A stretch of 64,000 nt of DNA from Bacteroidota bacterium (GTDB lineage Bacteria; Bacteroidota; Bacteroidia; Cytophagales; Cyclobacteriaceae), in the NCBI GenBank assembly GCA_018266435.1, contig JAFEAL010000014.1, positions 1 through 64,000 on the forward strand. Reading direction: 5' to 3'. The position numbers were made by a program, and so were the translations under genes. The first letter of the stretch is position 1. Each line of letters begins with the position of its first letter. The notes below the pieces were generated by a model. That model saw nothing but the letters and a program-made list of their open reading frames with translations. It was not told where the DNA came from and did not search any database. Shown piece by piece: positions 34,998 through 43,836 of the stretch.

Positions 34998-37283
34998 ATG
35001 ATCCACTCTCGTTTTTTATTTCTCATTTCCATTTTGCTGCCCAACATTGATGCCGATGAAGCAATGGCACAAGAAAAAAATGGGCCGGGTACTGAACTAA
35101 CCATAAAAAAAGCAAAAGGCACCATCAGGCTCGATGGCATACTTGATGAAGAAGATTGGCTCAACGCCAATGTGGCCACCGGTTTTTATATGAATTTGCC
35201 CGTTGATACCATGCCGCCCTCGTACCAGACGGAGGCTAGGCTCACTTTTGATCAGCATTTTTTCTATGTATCATTTGTCTGCTATGACAACATGGAGAAG
35301 CCCAATATTGTTCAGAGCTTGCGCAGAGATTTTGATACAGATATGAATGACAACATTGGCCTCTACATGGATCCGTACAACGATCACACCAATGGTTTTT
35401 ATTTTGTGATTACTCCATACAATGTGCAGCACGAAGGCACCGTGTTTGGTGGAGGAACATTTTCTGATGCACTCAACAGCAACTGGGATAACAAGTGGTA
35501 CTCAGAAGTGAAGCGCTACCCTGACCGGTGGGTGGCCGAGCTGGCCATACCGTTTAAATCGTTTCGTTACAACAATCAGGTTGATCATTGGAACGTTACG
35601 TTTTTACGCAAAGACCTTAAACACAACCAGCTTTCGAGTTGGATTGCTACACCCATTCAATACACGGCCACTTCGTTTGGCTATACCGGCAAGCTCTTGT
35701 GGGAAGAAACTGCCCCCCACCCAGGCCCCAATGTTTCGTTGATTCCTTACGGTGCCACAACTGTGAGCAACGACAAAGAGAACGGAGTGCCTACTTCTTT
35801 TACCGGCACAGTAGGACTTGATGCAAAAGTGGCCGTTACCCCGGCACTTAATTTAGACCTGACCATCAACCCCGATTTTTCTAATGTGGAAGTAGATCGT
35901 CAGGTGATCAACCTCACGCGTTTTGAGTACCAGTTTCCCGAACGCAGAACTTTTTTTTTAGAGAACAGTGATTTGTTTTCTACCCCAGGTTACCCGGATA
36001 CCCGTCCCTTTTTTTCACGAAGAATCGGATTAGTCAGAGATGCCAGCGGCAACTTGCAAAAAATACCCATTGTCTATGGTGCACGCCTGAGTGGTAAACT
36101 TGGTAAAAATTGGCGAGTGGGTGTGATGAATCTGCAAACCAAAAAAACAGAATCGCTGGGCCTGCCCGATCAGAATTATACGGTAGCTGTGGTGCAGCGA
36201 CAAATTTTTTCACGCTCTAACATTGATTTTTTTGTGGTGAATAAACAATCGCTGGGACTCAATACGTATGACTCGACCAAGTTTTATCACAGCGACCTGA
36301 TACGGAAAGTCTGGAACGGAAGTGACACGGTAAAAAAATTAAACTTGTATAACCGGGTGGTAGGGGCAGACTTTAATTTGTTTACCAAAAGCAATAACTG
36401 GAACGGAGATTTTTATTACCACAAATCATTTGACGATTTCAGTACCAACAACAATTACTCGTATGGTGGGTTTCTCGGGTACTTTTCCCGGCACTTCAGC
36501 ATAATGGCCTCACGCTCGGGCATAGGAAAAAATTACAATGCCGAAGTAGGGTTTGTACCGGCCCAGGCAGTGTACAATGGTTTTGTGAACGGGTTTAGCC
36601 GCACCGAGGGAAAGATATATCCTAAACAAGGTGCGGTTACGTTTATGGTGCCAGGTCTTGAATTTGATTATACCCAATTGCCGGATGGAACCGTAACCGA
36701 TAAAATGTATGTGGCCGACTACACCATCAATTTTAAAAATACGGCACGAATCATGGCCACCGGTCGTAAAATTTTTCAACTGTTGCCGATGGCGTACAAC
36801 CCGATTGATCCGGTCGGGCTCCAGTCTTTTCAAACCAGGCAGCAGTTTGATTGGAACGAAAGTAACCTGCAGTTTTATTCAGACAGACGAAAGATAGTTA
36901 CCTACACCCTCAACGCATCGGCCGGGCAATATTATGACGGTACAAAATACGGTATAGCCGGTACCATTTCTTACCGGTACCAACCGTATGTAAACATCAC
37001 CGTTACCTATGATTACCAAGACATCAAAATAAGTTATGGCAGCGCCAAGTTTTTGCTTGTTAGCCCACGGGTAGATTTAACATTTACCAATAAATTATTT
37101 TTTACCACCATTGTGCAATACAACGATCGCTACAACAACGTGGGGCTGAACACACGCTTTCAGTGGCGCTTTAAACCGGCTTCAGATTTTTTTATTGTCT
37201 ATACCGAAAATTATTTTTCTGATACATTCAATTCACGCAATCAGGCCTTGGTGCTGAAGTTCACTTATTGGTTGAATTTATAA
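34998..37283 (+). CDS. DUF5916 outer-membrane-type protein with CBM9-like N-terminal domain
   Basis: The 761-aa protein is taken from the ATG at 34998 because the following MIHSRFLFLISILL is a signal peptide; an in-frame ATG at 34968 is less likely. Residues about 40-220 form a carbohydrate-binding family 9-like beta domain (IRLDGILDEEDWLNANVATGF ... AELAIPFKSFRY). The rest is the DUF5916 domain, rich in alternating aromatic strands and ending LVLKFTYWLNL, like a beta-barrel. The family is common in Bacteroidota; the function is unknown to me. It stands alone between purB and the reductase gene. Confidence 0.82.
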   Translation: MIHSRFLFLISILLPNIDADEAMAQEKNGPGTELTIKKAKGTIRLDGILDEEDWLNANVATGFYMNLPVDTMPPSYQTEARLTFDQHFFYVSFVCYDNMEKPNIVQSLRRDFDTDMNDNIGLYMDPYNDHTNGFYFVITPYNVQHEGTVFGGGTFSDALNSNWDNKWYSEVKRYPDRWVAELAIPFKSFRYNNQVDHWNVTFLRKDLKHNQLSSWIATPIQYTATSFGYTGKLLWEETAPHPGPNVSLIPYGATTVSNDKENGVPTSFTGTVGLDAKVAVTPALNLDLTINPDFSNVEVDRQVINLTRFEYQFPERRTFFLENSDLFSTPGYPDTRPFFSRRIGLVRDASGNLQKIPIVYGARLSGKLGKNWRVGVMNLQTKKTESLGLPDQNYTVAVVQRQIFSRSNIDFFVVNKQSLGLNTYDSTKFYHSDLIRKVWNGSDTVKKLNLYNRVVGADFNLFTKSNNWNGDFYYHKSFDDFSTNNNYSYGGFLGYFSRHFSIMASRSGIGKNYNAEVGFVPAQAVYNGFVNGFSRTEGKIYPKQGAVTFMVPGLEFDYTQLPDGTVTDKMYVADYTINFKNTARIMATGRKIFQLLPMAYNPIDPVGLQSFQTRQQFDWNESNLQFYSDRRKIVTYTLNASAGQYYDGTKYGIAGTISYRYQPYVNITVTYDYQDIKISYGSAKFLLVSPRVDLTFTNKLFFTTIVQYNDRYNNVGLNTRFQWRFKPASDFFIVYTENYFSDTFNSRNQALVLKFTYWLNL

Positions 37284-37314
37284 CCAAGTATAGGAAGTGA
37301 GGGGCCACATTCCT

Positions 37315-37322
37315 TACCTTTG
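37315..37322 (+). promoter_or_regulatory. -7 promoter element of the flavin/2Fe-2S reductase gene
   Basis: TACCTTTG is a perfect TAnnTTTG match 23 nt before the ATG at 37346, in a 62-nt intergenic gap. Confidence 0.5.
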
Positions 37323-37345
37323 CAGTTCATCCTAAAAATATTCCC

Positions 37346-38464
37346 ATGGCATTTGGCCTGTTTAAAAAAAACGAAAAAAAAACAACTACTACTAATCAGC
37401 ATTACTACGAACTCACGATTAAAGAAGTAATTTCTGAAACCAAAGACTCTATCTCATTGGTATTTGAACAACCGGCATCAGGAAAATTAAATTATAAGTC
37501 AGGACAGTTTTTAACATTGATCACCACACTGAATGGCAAAGAAGTGCGCAGGTCATATTCGCTGTGCTCTTCGCCTTTTACCGATGAGAATCTGGTGGTC
37601 ATGGTAAAGCGTGTAGAGAATGGCCTGATGAGCAATTGGCTTCCCGAAAATGCAAAGCCGGGTAGTAAAATTAAAGTGCTCGAGCCGATGGGCAACTTTA
37701 CTACCGAGTTTTCGAAAGATAAAAAGCGACACCTCATCATGTTTGCGGGCGGCAGCGGCATTACACCCATGATGTCCATCATCAAAAGTTCAATCCACCA
37801 GGAACCCGACAGCATTTGCTCGCTGATTTACTGTAACCGCGATGAGGATAACATCATCTTCAGAAAAGAACTGGACCAGTGGCAGACCAAATTTGAAGGC
37901 CGTCTGCACGTTATCCACGTGCTCGACAATGCCCCGATGAATTGGCAGGGCTACTCAGGTTTGCTCAACCACGATATGCTCGTAAAACTCTTTGAGCGAA
38001 TCCCCAACTGGGGGCTGGAGAAAACTACGTACCTGATGTGTGGCCCGGAAGGAATGATGAAGAATGTAGAAGTTTTGCTCGGAGAGCTCAGCATTCCAAA
38101 AGAAAAAATCTTCAAAGAGAGTTTTGTTACCGGCACGATCGATAAAGACAAAAAAGAAGAAACGAAAGCAGCTACGGTCTCCGGAAATACAGCACATGAA
38201 GTAACCATACGCTACGATGGGCAAGAGTATAAGTTTGTAGTAGAGCCTAACCGCACTATTTTAGAAACGGCCTTAGACCAGGGAATTGATTTGCCATACT
38301 CCTGCCAAAGCGGATTGTGTACGGCCTGCCGCGGCAAAGCGTTGTCAGGCAAAGTAAAACTGGACGAAGAAGAGGGCCTCTCTCAATCAGAACGTGCCGA
38401 AGGCTATGTGCTCACCTGCGTGGGCCACCCCATGAGCGATGACGTGGTGATTGAGATTGGCTGA
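37346..38464 (+). CDS. Ferredoxin-NADP reductase-type flavoprotein with C-terminal 2Fe-2S ferredoxin domain
   Basis: The 372-aa protein has an FAD-binding domain (about 20-120; RRSYSLCSSPF), an NAD(P)-binding domain (about 125-240; MFAGGSGITPMMSII ... YLMCGPEGMM) and a plant-type 2Fe-2S domain at about 285-372 with cluster ligands C320, C325, C328 and C358 (YSCQSGLCTACRG ... LTCVG). This is the layout of PaaE/Hcr-type reductases that supply electrons to oxygenases or other acceptors. No partner oxygenase lies nearby. A lysine-rich linker (KDKKEETKA) joins the halves. Confidence 0.9.
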   Translation: MAFGLFKKNEKKTTTTNQHYYELTIKEVISETKDSISLVFEQPASGKLNYKSGQFLTLITTLNGKEVRRSYSLCSSPFTDENLVVMVKRVENGLMSNWLPENAKPGSKIKVLEPMGNFTTEFSKDKKRHLIMFAGGSGITPMMSIIKSSIHQEPDSICSLIYCNRDEDNIIFRKELDQWQTKFEGRLHVIHVLDNAPMNWQGYSGLLNHDMLVKLFERIPNWGLEKTTYLMCGPEGMMKNVEVLLGELSIPKEKIFKESFVTGTIDKDKKEETKAATVSGNTAHEVTIRYDGQEYKFVVEPNRTILETALDQGIDLPYSCQSGLCTACRGKALSGKVKLDEEEGLSQSERAEGYVLTCVGHPMSDDVVIEIG

Positions 38465-39961
38465 TCACTTCACTTTGGTCAGTTCCATTCCTTCAAAATC
38501 AATTTTGCTGACTTTGCCGGTGGCGTCCAGAATGAAATTGGCTGTGGCTTTTCCATACCAATCTTTTTCATAAGGCCCGCGAAAGGTGTTGTAGTGCCAA
38601 TGCTCAAGCATCGCTTTTTCAAAATGATTGAGATCAATCAACAGGGTATTGTCCTTCAGGGTAATTTCAAATTCACCGTATAGCGGGTCAGAATATTTCC
38701 CGGTGTAATCAGCCAGCGGAAGGGAAGGACTTGTATTCATCACACGCTTGGCTTCAAAATCTTTTTCTCCTTTTTCTACTTTCGCAAAGATTTTGCTATA
38801 GAGGTTTAAAAAATCCTTGTTCCAGTCAGTTGTTCCGCCCAGGGCAAACCAATCAAATGCCTTATACATTAAGGCATGACGCACTTCGGCATGATCAAAA
38901 TTTCCGAACACATAAATACCCAGTTTATAGTCGGGCAGTTGTGCATGAATGGCCGTGAGCCCGGCCAGGCTGCCGGTGTGAAAATTGATTTTTTTTCCTT
39001 TATAGTCTTGCTGAAACCAGCCCAAGGCGTAGGTTGTCCAGTTAGGATGAGTCAGTTGTTGGGTTGGATAGAATTCCGCATCAGGAACTAAAGTGGCTGG
39101 CTTGAACATTTTAGCCCAGGTGGCTGGCTTAAGTAAGCGGCCACCGGCATACTTGCTGCTGTCGAGCATACATATCATCCACTTGGCCATATCTTCGGCA
39201 GACGACCACACAGAACCTGCCGATCCGATGGCATGGTCTTGGGTATAAGTGATTGGTTTGATTTTTTTATTCACTTCATAGTGGGGTACTACCTGGTTGT
39301 TGTCTTTGATGTATTTGCGTTTAGGGGCTGTGCGGTTCATACCCAGCGGGGTAAAAATCTTCTCCTGAATAAAGGCTTCCCACGGCTTGCCGCTCACTTT
39401 TTCAATCACTTCTCCGGCAGCTACATAAAACAGGTTTTGATAAATAAAGCTTGAACGCAAAGAGTAGCTGGGTTTTACTAACCTCATCCGGTCCAGCATT
39501 TCTTTTGCGGGTATATCCATAAAAGTCCAGAGGTAATCGGCATTGCCTACCCCGCTGTTGTGCAAGAAGAGATCTAAGATTCTTAATTCGCGTGTTGTGG
39601 TGGGGTCGTATAATTGGTATTCGGGCAAATAGTCAATAACCCGGTCTTCCCATTTTATTTTGCCTTCGTCCACTAGCATTCCCATGCACACGGCAGTCAT
39701 GGCTTTGGTGGTAGAGGCACATGAAAAAAGTGTTTGGGCATCTACTTTATTTTCCTTGCCGAGTTCGCGCACGCCATATCCTTTTTGCAAAAGAACTTTG
39801 CCGTCTTTGACAACGGCTACTGCCATGCCCGGTGCGCGCCAGTCTTGCCTGCTCTTTTCAATGTAGGCGTCAAACTCTTTTATTTTTTGCTCAAGCGATT
39901 GAGCCGTTACGCTCAAAGCAATTACCAAAGATGAGAATACGAGAACAAAGATTTTTTTCAT
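38465..39961 (-). CDS. Serine hydrolase, class C beta-lactamase/PBP4* type, exported
   Basis: The 498-aa protein has a signal peptide (residues 1-21, VTAQ), the beta-lactamase fold with the SxxK motif S83-T-T-K86 (LFSCASTTKAMTAVC), a YxN-like segment (SFIYQNLFYVAAGEVIE) and the later HTGSLAGLTA motif. The C-terminal 100 residues (SLPLADYTGKYSDPLYGEFEI) form a lipocalin-like DUF3471 domain. It may cleave a peptide or ester in the periplasm. The next gene, downstream on the opposite side of its start, encodes a second member of the family. Confidence 0.9.
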   Translation of the reverse strand: MKKIFVLVFSSLVIALSVTAQSLEQKIKEFDAYIEKSRQDWRAPGMAVAVVKDGKVLLQKGYGVRELGKENKVDAQTLFSCASTTKAMTAVCMGMLVDEGKIKWEDRVIDYLPEYQLYDPTTTRELRILDLFLHNSGVGNADYLWTFMDIPAKEMLDRMRLVKPSYSLRSSFIYQNLFYVAAGEVIEKVSGKPWEAFIQEKIFTPLGMNRTAPKRKYIKDNNQVVPHYEVNKKIKPITYTQDHAIGSAGSVWSSAEDMAKWMICMLDSSKYAGGRLLKPATWAKMFKPATLVPDAEFYPTQQLTHPNWTTYALGWFQQDYKGKKINFHTGSLAGLTAIHAQLPDYKLGIYVFGNFDHAEVRHALMYKAFDWFALGGTTDWNKDFLNLYSKIFAKVEKGEKDFEAKRVMNTSPSLPLADYTGKYSDPLYGEFEITLKDNTLLIDLNHFEKAMLEHWHYNTFRGPYEKDWYGKATANFILDATGKVSKIDFEGMELTKVK

Positions 39962-39969
39962 GATTTAAT

Positions 39970-41073
39970 TTATTTTGGTGTGGGCACTTGGTTTTCTTTT
40001 ACATCAATCAGGTTTAATATTTTTTCTCTGAATTCCTTTCGGGGAAATGGCCGGTTGCAGAGTACAACATAAAGAAAATTTTTCTCTGGAATGGAAACAA
40101 AATCAGCATAAAAGCCACCCTGTGTGCCGGTGTGCGAAACAATTTTTGTTCCGGCTTGAGATTGGCTGATGAACCAACTGTAGCCTATGAACGGAGGCAG
40201 GGAATCAGACCAATTTGGATAACGTGAAATAGCCCGCGACCGGTCAATGATTTCTTTTTTAAGAAAGACTGCGTTACGGATGGCGGTTTCATAATTTGCC
40301 AGTTCTTCTACCGAACTCCACACACCACCGTTTCCGGCTGCAGCAAACGTAGGCTCTTCGCCATAATCTTTTTCGATAAACGTTTGGCCGGATTTCAGGT
40401 ACCCGTGCGCTACTCCCTGCTCGGGGTGCGGACCATCCGTAATGGTACTACGATTCATGCCGGAGGGAATAAAAATTCTTTCCTTCACCACTTCCTGCCA
40501 TTTTTTTGCCGAGCGTTGTTGGATGATAAGGGCAAGCCCGTTGAAGGCAGGATTAGAATATTCATACCGTGAGCCGGGAGCAAACTCTAAAGCATTGGCT
40601 TGCAAAATTGGAGCCCAGTTCTCTTCATCTTTAGCCGTGAGCAGGGCTACGCTGTCTAAAAATTCTCTGCGGATGTCGGGCAGGCCTGAGGTATGCGTCA
40701 GCAGGTGATGGATTTTTACTTGCCTGGCGATGAGCGTGTTTTTAAAACCGGGAAAGTATTGAAGCAGGCTGTCATTCAGTTTTATTTTGCCTTCGTCAGC
40801 CAATAATAAAATGATGTTGGATACAAAAGTCTTTGATATAGAACCGACATTGAATAAGGTGCGGGGAGTTATTTTTTCTTGTGTGCGGATATCGGCCAAG
40901 CCGTAGCCTTTTTTAATCACTGTATCGCTGCCTTGAATGATGATAACCGCGGCACCGGGTTGCCCGTCCTTAAATTCTTTTTCAAAAAGATCGTCCACTT
41001 TTTCGGATATCGTTTTTTCCTTTTGGGTACAACCCACGGCAAGGAGCACCCAAAGCCAAACCGTTATTTTCAT
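39970..41073 (-). CDS. Serine hydrolase, class C beta-lactamase type, lipoprotein
   Basis: The 367-aa protein is taken from the ATG at 41073, which gives the lipoprotein signal MKITVWLWVLLAVGC (Cys15); the open frame extends further upstream without a coding look. The motif S78-I-S-K81 (FNVGSISKTFVSN), the Tyr segment YEYSNPAFNGLALI and the HTGTQGGFYADF motif mark the family. Its start overlaps the stop of the small membrane protein gene by ATGA, and it ends 8 nt before the start of the other hydrolase gene, so the three are probably one operon. The substrate is unknown. Confidence 0.88.
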   Translation of the reverse strand: MKITVWLWVLLAVGCTQKEKTISEKVDDLFEKEFKDGQPGAAVIIIQGSDTVIKKGYGLADIRTQEKITPRTLFNVGSISKTFVSNIILLLADEGKIKLNDSLLQYFPGFKNTLIARQVKIHHLLTHTSGLPDIRREFLDSVALLTAKDEENWAPILQANALEFAPGSRYEYSNPAFNGLALIIQQRSAKKWQEVVKERIFIPSGMNRSTITDGPHPEQGVAHGYLKSGQTFIEKDYGEEPTFAAAGNGGVWSSVEELANYETAIRNAVFLKKEIIDRSRAISRYPNWSDSLPPFIGYSWFISQSQAGTKIVSHTGTQGGFYADFVSIPEKNFLYVVLCNRPFPRKEFREKILNLIDVKENQVPTPK

Positions 41074-41315
41074 TTCTTTTTTTGTATGAATTGAACAATA
41101 GCCACAGAGGCAATGATTACCCACACCACATTGATAAATGCCGAGGGGTAAGCACAATAATAAACAGTATTGATGATAAGGAAAATGCCTCCTGTCAAAT
41201 TGAGAAGTTGAAATAGTAATGAATCAGATTTTATTTTTTGGTAGCTGTTTAGCCCGTATGCGGCAATTACTTCCAGCGACCCGATCCAGCCGATAGTATC
41301 AATGAGGAGTTTCAT
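41070..41315 (-). CDS. Small membrane protein of the CBU_0592 type
   Basis: The 81-aa protein has three predicted membrane helices (about 5-21, 35-52, 58-76) and a lysine tail. The pattern IGWIGSLEVIAAYGLNSYQKI and LLNLTGGIFLIINTVYY resembles the CBU_0592 family of unknown function. The stop codon overlaps the start of the next hydrolase gene by 4 nt. Confidence 0.75.
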   Translation of the reverse strand: MKLLIDTIGWIGSLEVIAAYGLNSYQKIKSDSLLFQLLNLTGGIFLIINTVYYCAYPSAFINVVWVIIASVAIVQFIQKKK

Positions 41316-41359
41316 TCAGGTTTAGATTCATTATCTTTTCTGAAAAATAGAAAATAAAA

Positions 41360-41845
41360 ATGAAAGGATTGGCCGATTTGTTGCTGTTGGGCAACCCGCT
41401 GTTATACGAGGTTTCAAAACCCATAGAACAACAGGAACTGCCGGATGTAAAAACCTGGGTAAGTGACCTGCACCACACGATGGAAGAAATCCGTGCTCAA
41501 TACCATTTTGGCCGGGGTATTGCCGCGCCCCAGTTGGGTATAATGAAACGACTGATCTATATCAACATAGACAAACCTATGATCATGATCAATCCTGAGT
41601 TGACTTACCTGAGTCCTGAATTAGTTGATGTGTGGGATGACTGTATGTGTTTTCCTCACCTGCTGGTTAAGGTAAAACGCCACTGCTCGCTGATATTAAA
41701 ATATAAGGATGAGACTTGGTCTGATCAGGTGTTAAATGCTGAAAATGATTGGTCGGAGTTGATTCAGCATGAATACGATCACCTCAATGGCGTGCTCTGC
41801 ACGATGCGTGCAATAGATGAAAAGTCATTTCGGTGGAGGAAGTAG
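41360..41845 (+). CDS. Peptide deformylase-like protein with an altered motif II
   Basis: Peptide deformylases remove the formyl group from nascent proteins. The 161-aa protein has motif I GRGIAAPQ (51-58) and motif III H137-E-Y-D-H141, and C95 stands where the metal-binding Cys of motif II (EGCLS) belongs. But the surrounding motif reads DDCMCFP, so E, G and S are replaced by D, D and C. Metal ligands and the catalytic Glu are kept, so it may be active on another substrate or act as a second deformylase. It is divergent from the small membrane protein gene. Confidence 0.85.
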   Translation: MKGLADLLLLGNPLLYEVSKPIEQQELPDVKTWVSDLHHTMEEIRAQYHFGRGIAAPQLGIMKRLIYINIDKPMIMINPELTYLSPELVDVWDDCMCFPHLLVKVKRHCSLILKYKDETWSDQVLNAENDWSELIQHEYDHLNGVLCTMRAIDEKSFRWRK

Positions 41846-41871
41846 AAAACGTAGAGTTTGATTTTTTTTGA

Positions 41872-43767
41872 TTAACTCTTGTTTTTTCGTTTGGTTAGCT
41901 CAATCAGTTTTTGTCCGCGCATCAAAATCTTCATCCCTTTTCTTTTTAATGAAATATAGGGTTGTTTTTTCTCCAACTCGTCTGCCTCCAGTTTATACGC
42001 AGCCAAGATGTCGCGGTAAGATACCAGCCCGACTATGCTTTTGTTTTCGCCAGAAATAACCGGCAAGACATCGACATTTTCGTTGGCCATGATTTCTGCG
42101 GTGGTGCGCAACGAATGGTTGAGCTTAACAAAAACAGAATTTTTTTTGATCAGCGTTTTTAGTTTTTCCTCTTTGGCATGGTGCTCGCTATACAGGTTAG
42201 ATGAACTAATGATGCCCTGGTACTCTCCGTCATTGTCTGAAACAATAAAGTAATTCGATTTGTAAGTGGTTTCATTATCCAGCCATTCGCACGCTTCTTC
42301 TATGCTGTTCTCTTCACTCATAATCACCCCGTTGTAGTTTACCACTCGCTCCACGGTTATTCGTTCCAGAATATCCGGTTCATAAGAAAGAGGAGTCTTT
42401 ATACCTCTTCGTGCTATTTTTTCAGTCATAATGGTGTTGTCCATTAAAAAATAGGAAACAAAATAGGCGCTGGTACAAGTGGCGAGCAGCGGCAAAAATG
42501 CATTCACCTGCCCGGTTGTTTCCAACGCAAAAATGATGGAGGTAAGAAAAGCTCTGGAGGCTCCCGCAAACATAGCCGACATGCCCACCAGTGCCGACAA
42601 CGGAATGGATATTCCGGCTTCAGGAAACCACTGAAGCCCTGCTGTTCCGGCTAAGGCGCCCATTGCTCCGCCTATGGTTAGTAACGGAGCCAGCGTACCG
42701 CCTGAAGTTCCGCTGCCCAACGAAATAGACCAAGAAGTAAATTTCAATACACAAAGCGACAGCACCAAGGTTGCAGGCATTGTACCGGATAGAATATCGG
42801 TAATGTTGTTATACCCAACGCCCAAAGTTCGGGGTTCGTAATATCCGATTACGCCAACGGCTAATCCTCCAATGGCCGGCCACCAGGCCCAGTGTACCGG
42901 TAGTTTATCAAAAACATCTTCAATGCCATACACTATTTTGGTTGCCACAATAGACAACAGCCCAATGACGATGCCCATCATGCTGTAGAAAAAAAGTGCG
43001 TAGCCGGTAGCCGTGGGTAAATTCATGGGCATGGGAAACACCACGCTTTCTCCAAACAACAGGTGATGCCCGGCTGCACCGGTAATGCAGGCCAATGCTA
43101 CCGGAATAAACGAGCGCGGAGAAAATTCAAAAAGTAATAATTCGATGGCTAAAAATATGGCGGCTACCGGGCTTCCAAAAATTGCAGCCATGCCGGCAGT
43201 AGCACCGGCCGCGAGCAAAATCTTCCGTTCGTTATGCGATATTTTTAGTACTTGCCCAATTGTAGAACCTAATGCCCCACCTGTGGCAATAATAGGGCCT
43301 TCAGCACCAAAGGGCCCGCCCGTGCCGATAGCTATGGCCGATGACAAAGGTTTCAGGTAAGTAATGGTAGGTTTGATTATACTTTGGTTGGTGAGAATTT
43401 GTTCCATGGCTTCGGGTATGCCATGCCCACGTATGGCTTTTGATCCGAAGATTGCCATCAGTCCTACTATGCCCCCGCCAATGGCAGGGATGAGAATAAC
43501 ATAAAAGCCCAGTGAATTTGCCGCAGGCGAGGAATGGGTAAACGAGAAATTTCCGTAAAACGAAATGTTGGTGATCAGATCAATGAGATGAACTAAAAAT
43601 TTTGCGATAAGACTCACCGCAATGGCTACGCCAAATGCAATGACAGAGATGAGCAGAAGCCTTTTTTTATTTTCTTTTTTTCTCGGTTCAAAATTCTCTG
43701 CTTCCAGTGTTGGAGTTAAAGATGGTGAAATAGAAATTCCATCGGTTAATAAATCTGTTTTTTTCAT
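41872..43767 (-). CDS. CLC-family chloride channel/transporter with CBS domains
   Basis: The 631-aa protein has a CLC core at about 35-450 with the anion-path motifs GHGIPEA, GAEGP (E156, the gating Glu of exchangers) and GTSGGTLAPLLTIGG. Two CBS domains follow at about 465-590 (RITVERVVNYNGVIMSEENSIEEACEW; ENVDVLPVISGENKSIVGLVSYRDILAAY), likely regulating it by nucleotides. The gating Glu suggests proton-coupled exchange. It is convergent with the deformylase-like gene. Confidence 0.93.
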   Translation of the reverse strand: MKKTDLLTDGISISPSLTPTLEAENFEPRKKENKKRLLLISVIAFGVAIAVSLIAKFLVHLIDLITNISFYGNFSFTHSSPAANSLGFYVILIPAIGGGIVGLMAIFGSKAIRGHGIPEAMEQILTNQSIIKPTITYLKPLSSAIAIGTGGPFGAEGPIIATGGALGSTIGQVLKISHNERKILLAAGATAGMAAIFGSPVAAIFLAIELLLFEFSPRSFIPVALACITGAAGHHLLFGESVVFPMPMNLPTATGYALFFYSMMGIVIGLLSIVATKIVYGIEDVFDKLPVHWAWWPAIGGLAVGVIGYYEPRTLGVGYNNITDILSGTMPATLVLSLCVLKFTSWSISLGSGTSGGTLAPLLTIGGAMGALAGTAGLQWFPEAGISIPLSALVGMSAMFAGASRAFLTSIIFALETTGQVNAFLPLLATCTSAYFVSYFLMDNTIMTEKIARRGIKTPLSYEPDILERITVERVVNYNGVIMSEENSIEEACEWLDNETTYKSNYFIVSDNDGEYQGIISSSNLYSEHHAKEEKLKTLIKKNSVFVKLNHSLRTTAEIMANENVDVLPVISGENKSIVGLVSYRDILAAYKLEADELEKKQPYISLKRKGMKILMRGQKLIELTKRKNKS

Positions 43768-43836
43768 ATCAGGCCAAGGGCTGGGTTAAATATCGGTAAA
43801 TGGCCTGCGGGTAACAACAGGGTATTGAATAGCAAA

